Positions 1-8,257 of a DNA stretch of 64,000 nucleotides are shown one piece after another (the first letter of the stretch is position 1; every line of letters begins with the position of its first letter). Under the pieces are notes generated by a model. That model saw nothing but the letters and a program-made list of their open reading frames with translations. It was not told where the DNA came from and did not search any database. The DNA lies in contig JAUJNY010000006.1 of NCBI GenBank assembly GCA_030447955.1, positions 42,619-106,618 on the forward strand, given 5' to 3'. A program made the translations under genes and the position numbers. This stretch comes from Jiangellales bacterium. Lineage in GTDB: Bacteria; Actinomycetota; Actinomycetes; Jiangellales; Jiangellaceae.

Positions 1-383
1 AGCGTGTCGTCGGCGGAGGCGCTCAGCCGCCGGTAGAGCTCGTACTGGTACGCCGAGAACGCCAGCAGCCGGGCCATGGTGAAGGCGAAGTCGCCGTTGG
101 GCAGCTCGACGAGCACCGCGTTGCGGAACTCGCCGACGGGGCGCAGATAGGCCAGCGCGTCCTCGTCGCGACCGGCACCTTCGACCTGGCCGGCGTACGA
201 CAGCAGCGTGCGCGCCTGCCCGAGGAGGTCCAGCCCGATGTTGGCGAGCGCGATGTCCTCCTCGATCTCCGGCGCGGAGGCGACCCACTCCCCCATCCGC
301 TGGGCGAGTACGAGGGCGTCGTCGCCTAGCCGCAGGGCGTACTCGCCGACGGGCGGCGGTGCAGGGCTCGCCGGCGGCGTCAC
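1..383 (-). CDS. paaC: Phenylacetyl-CoA epoxidase subunit PaaC (3' part missing)
   Basis: Structural, non-catalytic subunit of the PaaABC(D)E ring 1,2-epoxidase that activates phenylacetyl-CoA in aerobic phenylacetate breakdown. The frame opens at a GTG overlapping the paaB stop (GTGA) and reads ALRLGDDALVLAQRMGEW, then DIALANIGLDLLGQARTLL, the usual PaaC start, then a helical ferritin-like segment ending SAYQYELYRRLSAS. It runs off the left edge after about 127 codons; the family is about 250 residues, so roughly half is missing. Last visible gene of a paaABC operon. Confidence 0.93.
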   Translation of the reverse strand, partial: MTPPASPAPPPVGEYALRLGDDALVLAQRMGEWVASAPEIEEDIALANIGLDLLGQARTLLSYAGQVEGAGRDEDALAYLRPVGEFRNAVLVELPNGDFAFTMARLLAFSAYQYELYRRLSASADDT

Positions 384-751
384 AGGTGCTGCACCTCGGC
401 GGGGATTTCGTAGAAGGTCGGGTGGCGGTAGACCTTGTCTCCCGCGGGGTCGAAGAAGGAGTCCTTCTCGTCCGGGCTGGACGCGGTGATGACGGCGGCG
501 GGCACCACCCAGATCGACACCCCCTCCTGCCGGCGGGTGTACACGTCGCGGGCGTTGCGCAGCGCCATCGCCGCGTCGGGTGCGCGCAAGGAGCCGGCGT
601 GTACGTGCGAGAGGCCGCGCCGGCCGCGGACGAAGACCTCCCACAGCGGCCACTCCCGGGCCGCGGAGTGCCCGGGCTCACGGGCGGGGACACCCTCGGT
701 CGGGATCGCGCCGTGGCCTCCCTCCGCCTGGAAGTCCGAGCCGGTGCTCAT
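380..751 (-). CDS. paaB: Phenylacetyl-CoA epoxidase subunit PaaB
   Basis: Small subunit that bridges PaaAC heterodimers in the phenylacetyl-CoA epoxidase. 123 residues; the family core begins near residue 33 with [20 protein letters not shown] and ends [16 protein letters not shown], both typical. About 25-30 extra residues precede the core. The ATG overlaps the paaA stop (ATGA) and the stop overlaps the paaC start, so the three subunits are translationally coupled. Confidence 0.95.
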   Translation of the reverse strand: MSTGSDFQAEGGHGAIPTEGVPAREPGHSAAREWPLWEVFVRGRRGLSHVHAGSLRAPDAAMALRNARDVYTRRQEGVSIWVVPAAVITASSPDEKDSFFDPAGDKVYRHPTFYEIPAEVQHL

Positions 752-1722
752 GCGACGCTGGCCGTTGGCTGGCTGGCAGCCGCCGCCCGCTTGGCGGCGT
801 ACGCGGTCGCTGCCTCGCGTACCCACGCTCCCTCGTCGTGGGCGCGGCGGCGGTGGGTCATGCGCTGCTCGTTGCACGGCCCGCGCCCCTTGACCACCGC
901 CCAGAACTCCTCCCAGTCGGGCTCGCTGAACCGGTAGTGGCCGCTGTCCTCGTCCCAGCGCAGCGCCGGATCGGGGATGCGCAGGCCGAGCACTTCCGCC
1001 TGCGGCACGGTCATGTCGACGAACTTCTGCCGCAGCTCGTCGTTGCTGAAGCGCTTGATCCCCCAGCGCATCGACTGCTCGGAGTGGGTGGAGTCGGAGT
1101 CCGGCGGGCCGAACATCGCCAGCGACGGGTACCACCAGCGGTCGAGCGCGTCCTGCGCCATCGCCTTCTGCTCGGGGGTGCCGCCGGTCAGCGTGTGCAG
1201 GATCTCGAAGCCCTGCCGCTGGTGGAAGGACTCCTCCTTGCAGATCCGCACCATGGCGCGGGCGTACGGCCCGTACGAGCAGCGGCACAGCGGCACCTGG
1301 TTGGTGATGGCGGCGCCGTCCACGAGCCAGCCGATCGCGCCGACGTCGGCCCAGCTGAGCGTCGGGTAGTTGAAGATGCTCGAGTACTTCTGCTTGCCCG
1401 CGTGCAGCAGGTGCAGCAGCTCGTCGCGGGAGGCGCCCAGGGTCTCGGCAGCCGAGTAGAGGTAGAGCCCGTGGCCGGCCTCGTCCTGCACCTTGGCCAT
1501 GAGGATCGCCTTGCGCTGCAGGCTCGGCGCACGGGTGATCCACTCGCCCTCGGGCTGCATCCCGATGATCTCGGAGTGCGCGTGCTGGGCGATCTGGCGG
1601 ACCAGCGTCGTGCGGTACGCCTCCGGCATCCAGTCCCGCGGCTCGATGCGGCTGTCGGCGTCGATAAGGGCGTCGAACTCCTGCTGGGGAGCCGGCGCCT
1701 CAGTGGCATCCACGTCGCTCAT
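748..1722 (-). CDS. paaA: Phenylacetyl-CoA epoxidase catalytic subunit PaaA
   Basis: Di-iron oxygenase subunit that inserts oxygen into the ring of phenylacetyl-CoA. 324 residues, close to family length. Iron-ligand motifs are intact: E81-AG-H84 in [14 protein letters not shown] and E164-SF-H167 in [12 protein letters not shown]. First gene of the visible paaABC operon. A 22-bp-spaced inverted repeat lies upstream (1762-1804) and could be an operator. The PaaD/PaaE partners would lie beyond the left edge. Confidence 0.97.
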   Translation of the reverse strand: MSDVDATEAPAPQQEFDALIDADSRIEPRDWMPEAYRTTLVRQIAQHAHSEIIGMQPEGEWITRAPSLQRKAILMAKVQDEAGHGLYLYSAAETLGASRDELLHLLHAGKQKYSSIFNYPTLSWADVGAIGWLVDGAAITNQVPLCRCSYGPYARAMVRICKEESFHQRQGFEILHTLTGGTPEQKAMAQDALDRWWYPSLAMFGPPDSDSTHSEQSMRWGIKRFSNDELRQKFVDMTVPQAEVLGLRIPDPALRWDEDSGHYRFSEPDWEEFWAVVKGRGPCNEQRMTHRRRAHDEGAWVREAATAYAAKRAAAASQPTASVA

Positions 1723-1761
1723 GTCGTCCCTTCCGCCCGGATGGTGCCCAGCCTACGCAGC

Positions 1762-1804
1762 GTTGTTACACCCGTCCACCCAAGTGCGTCGCGAGTGTCA
1801 CAAC
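1762..1804. promoter_or_regulatory. Inverted repeat in the paaA / sigma-factor divergent region
   Basis: GTTGTTACAC (1762-1771) and GTGTCACAAC (1795-1804) form a 9/10 inverted repeat 40-73 bp upstream of the paaA ATG. This position suits a repressor site for the paa operon, possibly PaaR-like, but no regulator gene is visible and the motif is not one I can assign. Confidence 0.35.
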
Positions 1805-1929
1805 CCCGGGCCGCCCGGACGTCTTCCCGCCAAGCCCCGGTGCATGGGATAACGGTGCTCGCCGGACATCGCGGACTGCAACAGTTGAGGGCCGTTTGGT
1901 GTCTTGGTAAGCGTGAGCGGGAAGTGCCA

Positions 1930-2460
1930 GTGACCGACGCCGACGGCTTCGAGCAGTTTGCTACGTCGCAGGCGGGCGCGCTGGCGCGCCTGGCCTACCG
2001 GCTCACGGGCCACCGCGAGAGTGCTGGCGACCTGGTCCAGGAGGTTCTGCTCGACAGCTTCCGGCAGTGGCCGAAGGTCTCCGCGGCCGGTGATCGAGGC
2101 GCCTACGTGCGACGGATGCTGGTCAACAGGCACTTGAACGGCGTCCGCCGTCGCGAGGTCGTGGAGGTCGCGCGCGCCCAGCCGTACGACACCGACCTGT
2201 CTACCCACCGCACTCCGCCTGCCGACGCCGTCGATGACCGAGACGCGATGTGGCGTGCCCTGGCGGGGCTCCCGGACAGGCAGCGGGCGGTGCTGGTGCT
2301 TCGGTACTACGAGGGGTTGGAAGACCCCGCCATCGCCGATCTCGTCGGCTGCCGCCGCGGCACCGTGCGGAGTCTCGCCGCCCGCGGCTTGTCCGCGCTG
2401 CGCACTGATCCCCATCTGCAGCAGCCGGTCACTCACCCGACCCGGAGGAGCAACCCATGA
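1930..2460 (+). CDS. SigE-family RNA polymerase sigma factor
   Basis: Alternative sigma-70 factor of the small two-domain SigE group. 176 residues from GTG 1930; an in-frame GTG at 1924 is the alternative, and the weak AGCGGGA upstream fits 1930 better. Region 2 is about residues 10-75 (LARLAYRLTGHRESAGDLVQ, then PKVSAAGDRGAYVRRMLVN). Region 4 is about 105-165 (LAGLPDRQRAVLVLRYYEG and GTVRSLAARGLSAL). The stop overlaps the ATG of the next gene, a membrane protein that is probably its anti-sigma or sensor partner. Confidence 0.88.
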   Translation: MTDADGFEQFATSQAGALARLAYRLTGHRESAGDLVQEVLLDSFRQWPKVSAAGDRGAYVRRMLVNRHLNGVRRREVVEVARAQPYDTDLSTHRTPPADAVDDRDAMWRALAGLPDRQRAVLVLRYYEGLEDPAIADLVGCRRGTVRSLAARGLSALRTDPHLQQPVTHPTRRSNP

Positions 2461-3758
2461 ACGATCTGGAGACACGTGTGCGCGACGCGCTGCGTGACCC
2501 CAGCCGGGATCGCGAGGCGCCAACGATCGACGAGGTGATGCGCGGCGTCCGTACTCGGATGGACACCCCAGCGCCGGCGGAGAAGCGGCGCCGGTCCAGA
2601 AGCCAGCTGGTGCCGATGCTCACGGCCGCGGCCGCAGTGCTGGCAGTCATCTTCGGTGCCGTTGCCGTGTCCGGATGGGACGACAACGAGCAGCAACCGG
2701 TGGACCAGCCGACCGGGGCTGCACCGTCGAATGACTGGCAGCCGATTGCGTCCTCTCCCCTCAAGCCTCGACATGGCGCGGTAGGGGTCTGGACGGGTGC
2801 GGAGATGCTCGTCATCGGGGGCACCACCTGGTTTCCGTGCCCCCCCTCTGCCGACTGCTCCGGTCCGCCCGCTGACACACTGAGGAGCGACGGAGCAGCG
2901 TACGACCCGAGGACTGACACGTGGCGCCCGCTGGCCCGGGCACCGCGGCCCGTCTACGGCGGCATCGCCGCCTGGTCCAGCACGGAGATGGTGATAGTCA
3001 CGAACCGGACCACCCTCGCCTACGACCCTCAGGGCGATTCCTGGCGCGCCCTCGAGCCTCCGCCGGCTGACGCGTTCAACCAGAGCGTCGTGACGGACAC
3101 AGGGATCGTGTTCGGTAGCTACGAGAAGTTCGCCCAGCAGACTCAGGGTCCCGACTGGCTGCTCGATCCGGTCACCGGGAAGTGGTCGCCGCTGCCGACC
3201 GATCCTTTCCGCGAGTCCTACGACCGCAGCCTCGCCTGGGACGGTGAGCGCTTGTGGTTGCTGTCGATGAGTGTGGATAACCACTCCCAGGCCTACCGCG
3301 GCGCCACCTCCCGGGTGGCGGTCCTCGAGGACGATGCCTGGCGCGTGGTCGGCGAGACTCCCCGCCTGGAGCAGGGGCAGCGGTGGTGGTGGTTCCAGGA
3401 CCGGCTGGCGGCACCGGTCAGTCCCTACAGCCCCGCCGGGGGCCTCGGCGCCTACCTCACGCCCAGCAGTCTCGAGTGGTCGAGCATCCCTTCCACCGGC
3501 GTCCACCGGAGCAGCCAAGAGCCTGGGTGCCCCCTGCCCGCTGTAGGCCCAGGTGCTACCTGGTTGGCCGGAGGAGGGCCGGTGCTGACCTCGCTCGACC
3601 CGCTGACCACGGTTGTCGTCCCTCCCTGTCAGGGGATCGCCGTACCGGACGTAGCGGTCTGGAGTGGTGACGAGCTGATCATCTGGGGCGGGATCGGTCC
3701 TGGATACCGCGGGAACGTCAACGCCGGAATGACATGGACCCCTCCGCAACCGCACTAA
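2457..3758 (+). CDS. Membrane-anchored kelch-like protein, candidate anti-sigma/sensor
   Basis: 433 residues. The N-terminal 45 residues are charged and cytoplasmic-looking (MNDLETRVRDALRDPSR). One transmembrane helix follows at about 49-70 (LVPMLTAAAAVLAVIFGAVA). The rest is extracytoplasmic, with repeated blades containing W-T/S-G-x-E-M, YDPRTDTWRPL and YDPQGDSWRAL, as in kelch/galactose-oxidase propellers. The start overlaps the sigma-factor stop by 4 nt. The layout (short inside tail, one helix, outside propeller) suits a transmembrane anti-sigma factor, but no known anti-sigma domain is recognisable, so this role is inferred from context. Confidence 0.75.
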   Translation: MNDLETRVRDALRDPSRDREAPTIDEVMRGVRTRMDTPAPAEKRRRSRSQLVPMLTAAAAVLAVIFGAVAVSGWDDNEQQPVDQPTGAAPSNDWQPIASSPLKPRHGAVGVWTGAEMLVIGGTTWFPCPPSADCSGPPADTLRSDGAAYDPRTDTWRPLARAPRPVYGGIAAWSSTEMVIVTNRTTLAYDPQGDSWRALEPPPADAFNQSVVTDTGIVFGSYEKFAQQTQGPDWLLDPVTGKWSPLPTDPFRESYDRSLAWDGERLWLLSMSVDNHSQAYRGATSRVAVLEDDAWRVVGETPRLEQGQRWWWFQDRLAAPVSPYSPAGGLGAYLTPSSLEWSSIPSTGVHRSSQEPGCPLPAVGPGATWLAGGGPVLTSLDPLTTVVVPPCQGIAVPDVAVWSGDELIIWGGIGPGYRGNVNAGMTWTPPQPH

Positions 3759-3840
3759 GGGTCGTTGCGACATGACAGCCGGGACGCGTGCCGCGACATC
3801 CCAACCTCCGGTGCATGCAGGTGGTGCCAGGATGTGATTC

Positions 3841-4419
3841 GTGGCTCCCCCGGCCTCCACCGTAAGGACCGCCTGGGCGGCCGACGCCGAAGGGATCGCG
3901 GCTGTGCAGGCGCGCGCGTGGCGCAGCGCGTACGCCGACCTGCTGCCCGCGGCGATGCTCGCCGACCTGGACGAGGCGCGCGTCGCCGAGTCCTGGCGAG
4001 CAGCACTCGTACGTCCTCCGAGCGGCCAGCACCATGTGCTCGTGGCGCTCGACGACGACCGTGTCGTCGGCTTCACCGCGACGGCGCCCTGCGCGGACGC
4101 TGACGCCGAGGGCGTCGACGGGGAGGTGCTCGTCTTCCACGTCGATCCGGACGCGACGCGACGCGGGCACGGGTCCCGCCTGCTCGCCGCACTCGCCGAC
4201 ACCCTGCGCGCCGACGGCTTCCGGCGCGGCTACGTCTGGCTGTTCGCCGCCGACGACCCTCAGCGGCAGTTCTTCACCAGTGCCGGCTGGGCCCCCGACG
4301 GCGCCCACCGCGAGCTCGACCTGTACGGCGACGGCAAGGTCCTGTCGCGGCAGGTGCGGTTGCACACCGCGCTGGACGACCTCCCGGATGTCCCGGTCAC
4401 CTCGGGGCCAGGTCGCTGA
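3841..4419 (+). CDS. GNAT family N-acetyltransferase
   Basis: 192 residues from a GTG start with a weak CAGGA upstream. Motif A of the GNAT fold is clear at about residues 98-118: VLVFHVDPDATRRGHGSRLL (acetyl-CoA pyrophosphate loop R-R-G-H-G). A later QRQFFTSAGWAPDGAHRELD matches motif B and the family end. The substrate is not predictable. It stands alone between the sigma/kelch pair and a GyrI-like gene. Confidence 0.88.
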   Translation: MAPPASTVRTAWAADAEGIAAVQARAWRSAYADLLPAAMLADLDEARVAESWRAALVRPPSGQHHVLVALDDDRVVGFTATAPCADADAEGVDGEVLVFHVDPDATRRGHGSRLLAALADTLRADGFRRGYVWLFAADDPQRQFFTSAGWAPDGAHRELDLYGDGKVLSRQVRLHTALDDLPDVPVTSGPGR

Positions 4420-4505
4420 GGCGCTAAGGCGGCGACACGAGCACGTCCCGGATAGCCGAGCTGACCTGGATTGAAGGCACGCTGTCCCACCTGAAGGAGA
4501 GCACG

Positions 4506-5117
4506 ATGCAGACCTACGACATCAAGAAGGAACGCAAGACGCTCTACGCGCCCAAGCGCGGCACCTTCGTGATTATCGACGTACCCGAGCTGGGGTTCCT
4601 CATGATCGACGGGCACGGCGACCCCAACACCTCAGCCGCCTACCGCGAGGCGGTCGAGGCGCTCTACGCAGCCTCCTACGCCATCCGCGCCGTGGCCAAG
4701 ACGAAGCTCGGGAGGGTGCACACGGTAGCGCCGCTCGAAGGACTGTGGTCGGCCCAGGACCCAGAGGCCTTCCGAACCCGCAACAAGAGCGCGTGGGAAT
4801 GGACGATGATGATCGCCCAACCCGATTGGATCACCCCCGACCTGGTCGACGAAGCCACCGCACAGAAGAAGCGGCTACCCGCACTCAACCTGCTTCGCTT
4901 CGAGCGCTACCACGAAGGCCACAGCGTGCAGATCCTCCACGTCGGCTCCTATGACGACGAGGGCCCGACGCTCGCCCGCCTCCACGAGGAGTACCTCCCC
5001 GCCAACAGGCTCGCGCCCACCGGCCGCCACCACGAGATCTACCTCTCCGATCCTCGCAAGACCGAACCCGCCAAGCTGAAGACCATTCTGCGGCAGCCAG
5101 TCACTGCATCGACGTGA
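4506..5117 (+). CDS. GyrI-like small-molecule-binding domain protein
   Basis: 203 residues with a good AAGGAGA ribosome site 8 nt before the ATG. The sequence reads DIKKERKTLYAPKRGTFVII, then LGFLMIDGHGDPNTSAAYREA, LNLLRFERYHEGHSVQILHV and GRHHEIYLSDPRKTEPAKLK. This matches stand-alone GyrI-like (COG4832-type) proteins, which adopt the effector-binding fold of AraC/MerR regulators without a DNA-binding domain. Some members bind or hydrolyse small electrophiles. Specific role unknown. Confidence 0.8.
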   Translation: MQTYDIKKERKTLYAPKRGTFVIIDVPELGFLMIDGHGDPNTSAAYREAVEALYAASYAIRAVAKTKLGRVHTVAPLEGLWSAQDPEAFRTRNKSAWEWTMMIAQPDWITPDLVDEATAQKKRLPALNLLRFERYHEGHSVQILHVGSYDDEGPTLARLHEEYLPANRLAPTGRHHEIYLSDPRKTEPAKLKTILRQPVTAST

Positions 5118-5447
5118 CTGCGCCGAAGTGCAGCCGCGCGGAGGTCACCGCCCCGATCGGTCACCATGAGCGCAGTCACACCCTCTGGCCGGTGGGTGGG
5201 TGTCCCTGCTGAGCGGCCAGCAGGTCATCTCGTCACCCCTCGAGCAGATCGAGGTCGCGCAAGCCCGCCGGCTTGGACGGGTTGGGTTACCTCGCGGAAC
5301 CGGCCGCGGCGAACGCGGGTGGAGTCGCCGGTCTGGTCACGCGCGGACAGCTGCTGGCAGCGGCGTACGGGGACCGCTTGTAGCCGCCGTCGCTGCTGGT
5401 CGAGCAGGCGCGAAGGGCGAGCCGCTGCGCTGACCTCAGCGGCCAGC
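5118..5447. other. 330-bp stretch without an assignable gene
   Basis: Lies between the convergent GyrI-like and Eis-like genes. No start with a ribosome site, no strong hairpin and no RNA gene was seen. One plus-strand frame ends in a protein-like string (LGYLAEPAAANAGGVAGLV, then a stop at about 5384) that could be the tail of a decayed gene, but it has no supported start and no recognised family. Confidence 0.4.
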
Positions 5448-6617
5448 TCAGAAGTACTCGAGCAGGTAGGGAGTCGACCCCGCAAACGCCGCGTCCAGAA
5501 AGTCGTCGGCGTCCGCGCGGCCGCCGGCCACCAGGCCGGCCGTGCGCAGCGTGTGCAGCGAGGTGCCCGCGTACAGGCAGGCGAGCCCGTTGGGGCCAAG
5601 GCGCAGCGCTTCGTCGCTGCGACCTGTGCGGATGAGCTCAGCCCGCCCGCCCTCCACCTCGAGCCGCCAGGTGCCGCTCTGCGAGGGCAGCAGCGGGTCC
5701 ATGAGCGACAGCAGCGCGGAGCCGCTCACCCGGTCCGCGACCCCGCGCGCGGCGATCGCGGCCGATACGTTCAGCAGGCGGAACATCCAGCGGTTCTGGA
5801 ACACCTCGTGCGCCGCCTCCTCGGGCAGCAGCAGGGAGACCGGGTCGTCCGGGCTCACGTACGCGTGCACCTGCTTGGCGATGGACGATCCAGAGCCCAC
5901 CATCGACCACAGTGCGCGCGCGGTCGCCTTGCTGCCTGCCACCAAGCAGGTGACGACCAGGTTGCCTTCGTGCCACTCGTAGAGCACGAATCCGTCGTCG
6001 GCGAAGTAGCTGAACGAGTCCTCGGCGAGGGCGTCCTCAATGTCGCCGGGAGCGAGCAGTTTGGCTCCGTTGGCCCGCCGCGTGGTGTAGCTGTGCTCAA
6101 GCAGCTGCTGCACCCGCTCCACGTCGGCCTTGCTGCCCGGGCGCACGCGTACGTCCGGCGAACCGAGACCTCGCAGATGGGCGGAGTCGATGGTGATCCG
6201 GTGCTGGGCGCCGACGACCTCCCAGCCACTGCGGCGGTACGGCGCCAGGGTGGCCGGGTAGAGCGCCGACACCGAGTCGCCGAGCTCGATGCTGCGTTCG
6301 GCCAGGGCACGCATCAGCAGCGACGCAACGCCGCGCCCGCGGTAGTCCGGGGCGACCACGACGCCGGCGACCCCGCTCATCGGCACCGAGCGACCACCCC
6401 AGAACTGCGAGAATGACCGGCCCTTCGCCGTTCCCACCAGGCGTTCGCCGCCGAAGGCTCCAAGCACCCGCCGCTGGGCGATCACCTCTGCCTGCACCGA
6501 CTTCCACCACGTCCGCGAGGCCTCGTCCAGCTTCCCGAAGGATCGTGTGCGTACGCCGAGCGCCTGCTCGTCGTCGGCGCTGGTCAGGTCGCGGACCTCG
6601 AGCGAGTCGGTCGTCAT
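5448..6617 (-). CDS. Eis-like GNAT N-acetyltransferase
   Basis: 389 residues, the three-domain Eis architecture. An N-terminal GNAT domain has the acetyl-CoA loop GVVVAPDYRGRGVASLLMRA at about 88-107, followed by SALYPATLAPYRRSGWEVVG. A second GNAT-like domain and a C-terminal SCP2-like domain follow. The protein ends SGSTPYLLEYF; a free C-terminal aromatic residue at the active site is characteristic of Eis enzymes, which multi-acetylate aminoglycosides and other amines. A ribosome site AGGAGC lies 5 nt upstream. The IS110 transposase stop is only 14 bp before the start, so the original promoter has been displaced. Confidence 0.85.
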   Translation of the reverse strand: MTTDSLEVRDLTSADDEQALGVRTRSFGKLDEASRTWWKSVQAEVIAQRRVLGAFGGERLVGTAKGRSFSQFWGGRSVPMSGVAGVVVAPDYRGRGVASLLMRALAERSIELGDSVSALYPATLAPYRRSGWEVVGAQHRITIDSAHLRGLGSPDVRVRPGSKADVERVQQLLEHSYTTRRANGAKLLAPGDIEDALAEDSFSYFADDGFVLYEWHEGNLVVTCLVAGSKATARALWSMVGSGSSIAKQVHAYVSPDDPVSLLLPEEAAHEVFQNRWMFRLLNVSAAIAARGVADRVSGSALLSLMDPLLPSQSGTWRLEVEGGRAELIRTGRSDEALRLGPNGLACLYAGTSLHTLRTAGLVAGGRADADDFLDAAFAGSTPYLLEYF

Positions 6618-6631
6618 GCGTTGCTCCTATG

Positions 6632-7690
6632 TCAAGCCGCAGCCGGAAGGCAAGTTCCAGTCTGCGTGTCGGTGGGTCGGAGCAGGTTGAACACGACGCG
6701 GGCGAGGCGTCGCTTGAGCGCGCGCAGCGCTTCCATCGTGGTGTCTCCTTGGGCTCGACGGCGCTGGTAGTAGGTGCGTCCGAGGCCGTCGAGGCGAATC
6801 TGGGTGACCGCGACCCGGTGCAGCGCGGCGTTGAGTTGCCGGTTCCCGCCGCGGGCGAGCCGGTGCCGGCTGGTCTTGCCGGACGAGGCGGGGATAGGCG
6901 CGACGCCGGCGTGCATCGCGAAGCACGCCTCGGACCGGAAGCGGCTTGGGTTGGCAGTCTCCCCGAGCAGCTTCGCCGCGGTAAGCACACCACAACCGGG
7001 CAGGGTCAGCAGCTGCGGCGCCTGCTGCTTGACCAGGCCGCTGAGTTCCTTCTCCAGGGACTTGATCCGGGTGGCGAGGGTCCGGATGTCGGCGACCAGC
7101 TCGAGCGCGATCCGGACCACGACGCCGGCGGGCAGCGCCCGCAGCCGCGCCTCGACGCGGTCGAGTTCACTGCTGCGGTCCAGCCCGCGGCTGATCGGGT
7201 CGAGCTCGGGGTCGAGCTCGTGGAGGTGCCAGCGCAGCCGATTCTGCATCTGGGTGCGCACCCCGACTAAGTCCTCGCGGTGGTCGACCAGCAACTTGAC
7301 CTCGCGGCTGGCGTGGGTGTGCTCCGCGGTCGGCAGGTCCGGCTCCCGCAGCGCCGCCCGTGCGATCGCCAACGCGTCGATCGGGTCACTCTTGCCCCGC
7401 GTCCGGGCGGCCGAGCGGGCGCCGGCCATCAGCTTCGGCGGCACCCGCATCACTGTCGCGCCCGCACTCAGCAGCGCCCGCTCCAGCCGGGTCGAGACGT
7501 GCCGGCAGTCCACTACCGCAAACCGCACCACCGCGTCTTCGCCAGTCCGACGTGCCCAGCGCAGCAGCGCCAGATGCCCTGCCTCGGTCGCCCGCACCGT
7601 GACCGGCTTGCCGACCTGCCCACCAACCTCGTCGACCGCGACCGCGCAATGCGTGCCCTTGTGGACATCGATGCCCACCGTCACCACCAT
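6632..7690 (-). CDS. IS110-family DEDD transposase
   Basis: 352 residues. An ATG at 7690 is preceded by GAGAGGAGA, so this start is preferred to upstream in-frame codons. The N-terminal RuvC-like DEDD domain begins VVTVGIDVHKGTHCAVAVDE (D8) and has the SDPIDALAIARAAL D-x2-D motif. The central part is a coiled helix region. The C-terminal Tnp domain has LLTLPGCGVLTAAKLLGET, AGVAPIPASSGKTSRHRLAR (the serine recombination residue is expected in ASSGK) and GGNRQLNAALHRVA. Full length and apparently functional. Confidence 0.95.
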   Translation of the reverse strand: MVVTVGIDVHKGTHCAVAVDEVGGQVGKPVTVRATEAGHLALLRWARRTGEDAVVRFAVVDCRHVSTRLERALLSAGATVMRVPPKLMAGARSAARTRGKSDPIDALAIARAALREPDLPTAEHTHASREVKLLVDHREDLVGVRTQMQNRLRWHLHELDPELDPISRGLDRSSELDRVEARLRALPAGVVVRIALELVADIRTLATRIKSLEKELSGLVKQQAPQLLTLPGCGVLTAAKLLGETANPSRFRSEACFAMHAGVAPIPASSGKTSRHRLARGGNRQLNAALHRVAVTQIRLDGLGRTYYQRRRAQGDTTMEALRALKRRLARVVFNLLRPTDTQTGTCLPAAA

Positions 7691-7950
7691 GGGGGGGTCT
7701 CCTCTCACTCCGAGGGACGGTTGGGCCGGCCGGCGGACACACCTCAGTGGGGGCGCAGCCACGCTCCTATCAAGTCACGCCGGTCGGCCCTGACTCACCA
7801 GCGCTCGGCACAACGCATGGACGCCAACCCGCGAGCGGCACGGACACTACGAGCCAGAGCACCGGCACTCAGGAACTCAACCACCGCAACAGCGGCGAGA
7901 CCACCCTGACACTGACCGGACACTAGATCGGCGGCTGGACGCTCGGCTGC
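7691..7950 (-). ncRNA. Candidate IS110 bridge-RNA region
   Basis: The non-coding left end of IS110-group elements encodes a structured bridge RNA whose loops pair with donor and target DNA. This stretch is non-coding, lies directly 5' of the transposase and contains hairpins such as CCGC-TGTT-GCGG (about 7886-7897). It also carries CTTGATAGGAGC, a near copy of the element's 3' end, as expected for a donor-recognition guide. Boundaries and structure are inferred. Confidence 0.4.
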
Positions 7951-8257
7951 CCAATCCCGCCGGGGCTTGCGAGACGGCCAAACCAGGCTGGCCTGGTCGG
8001 CTGTTGCGCTCGGGCTGGACCGCTGCGTCGATGAGTTCGCGCCGGTCATGGGGTCTAGAACTGTGGGCCTTCATCATGGCCTTGCACCATTACCGCGCCG
8101 GGAGGCAACATCGTGACCAAGCATGACCAGCTAGAGGCAGCACCCGAGGTCGTCGACCGAGGCCCGGTTTGACGCGGCGCTTGCTGAGCAGGTCGCGGCC
8201 GAGAAGGAAGTCACCCGGCACAACGACCGGGTCTCGGCGAGTCGCCGCCGCCTGCCG

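Larger units (their letters stand above)
6623..7950 (-). mobile_element. IS110-family insertion sequence (ends approximate)
   Basis: Contains an intact IS110 transposase. Like the IS110 subgroup it has almost no sequence 3' of the gene and a non-coding stretch 5' of it. On the minus strand the 3' end reads CTTGACATAGGAGC (6623-6636) and a near copy CTTGATAGGAGC (7763-7774) lies about 75 bp before the transposase start. The outer boundary of the non-coding left end cannot be fixed; 7950 is a guess from homologous layout. IS110 elements lack inverted terminal repeats, and none are seen. Confidence 0.6.

Noticed and set aside
580-1929. Long open plus-strand frame upstream of the first sigma factor
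   Set aside because: It is antisense to paaB and paaA, Arg/His/Gly-rich without domains, and open only because of GC-rich codon bias. Only the part from 1930 encodes a protein.
5225-5434. Frames in the GyrI-like / Eis-like gap, including a protein-like tail LGYLAEPAAANAGGVAGLV
   Set aside because: No supported start or ribosome site and no recognised family; could be a gene remnant but not enough to annotate.
7795-8049. Minus-strand 84-codon frame beyond the IS110 transposase
   Set aside because: It lies mostly in the putative bridge-RNA end of the element, has no ribosome site and no family; better explained as non-coding IS sequence.
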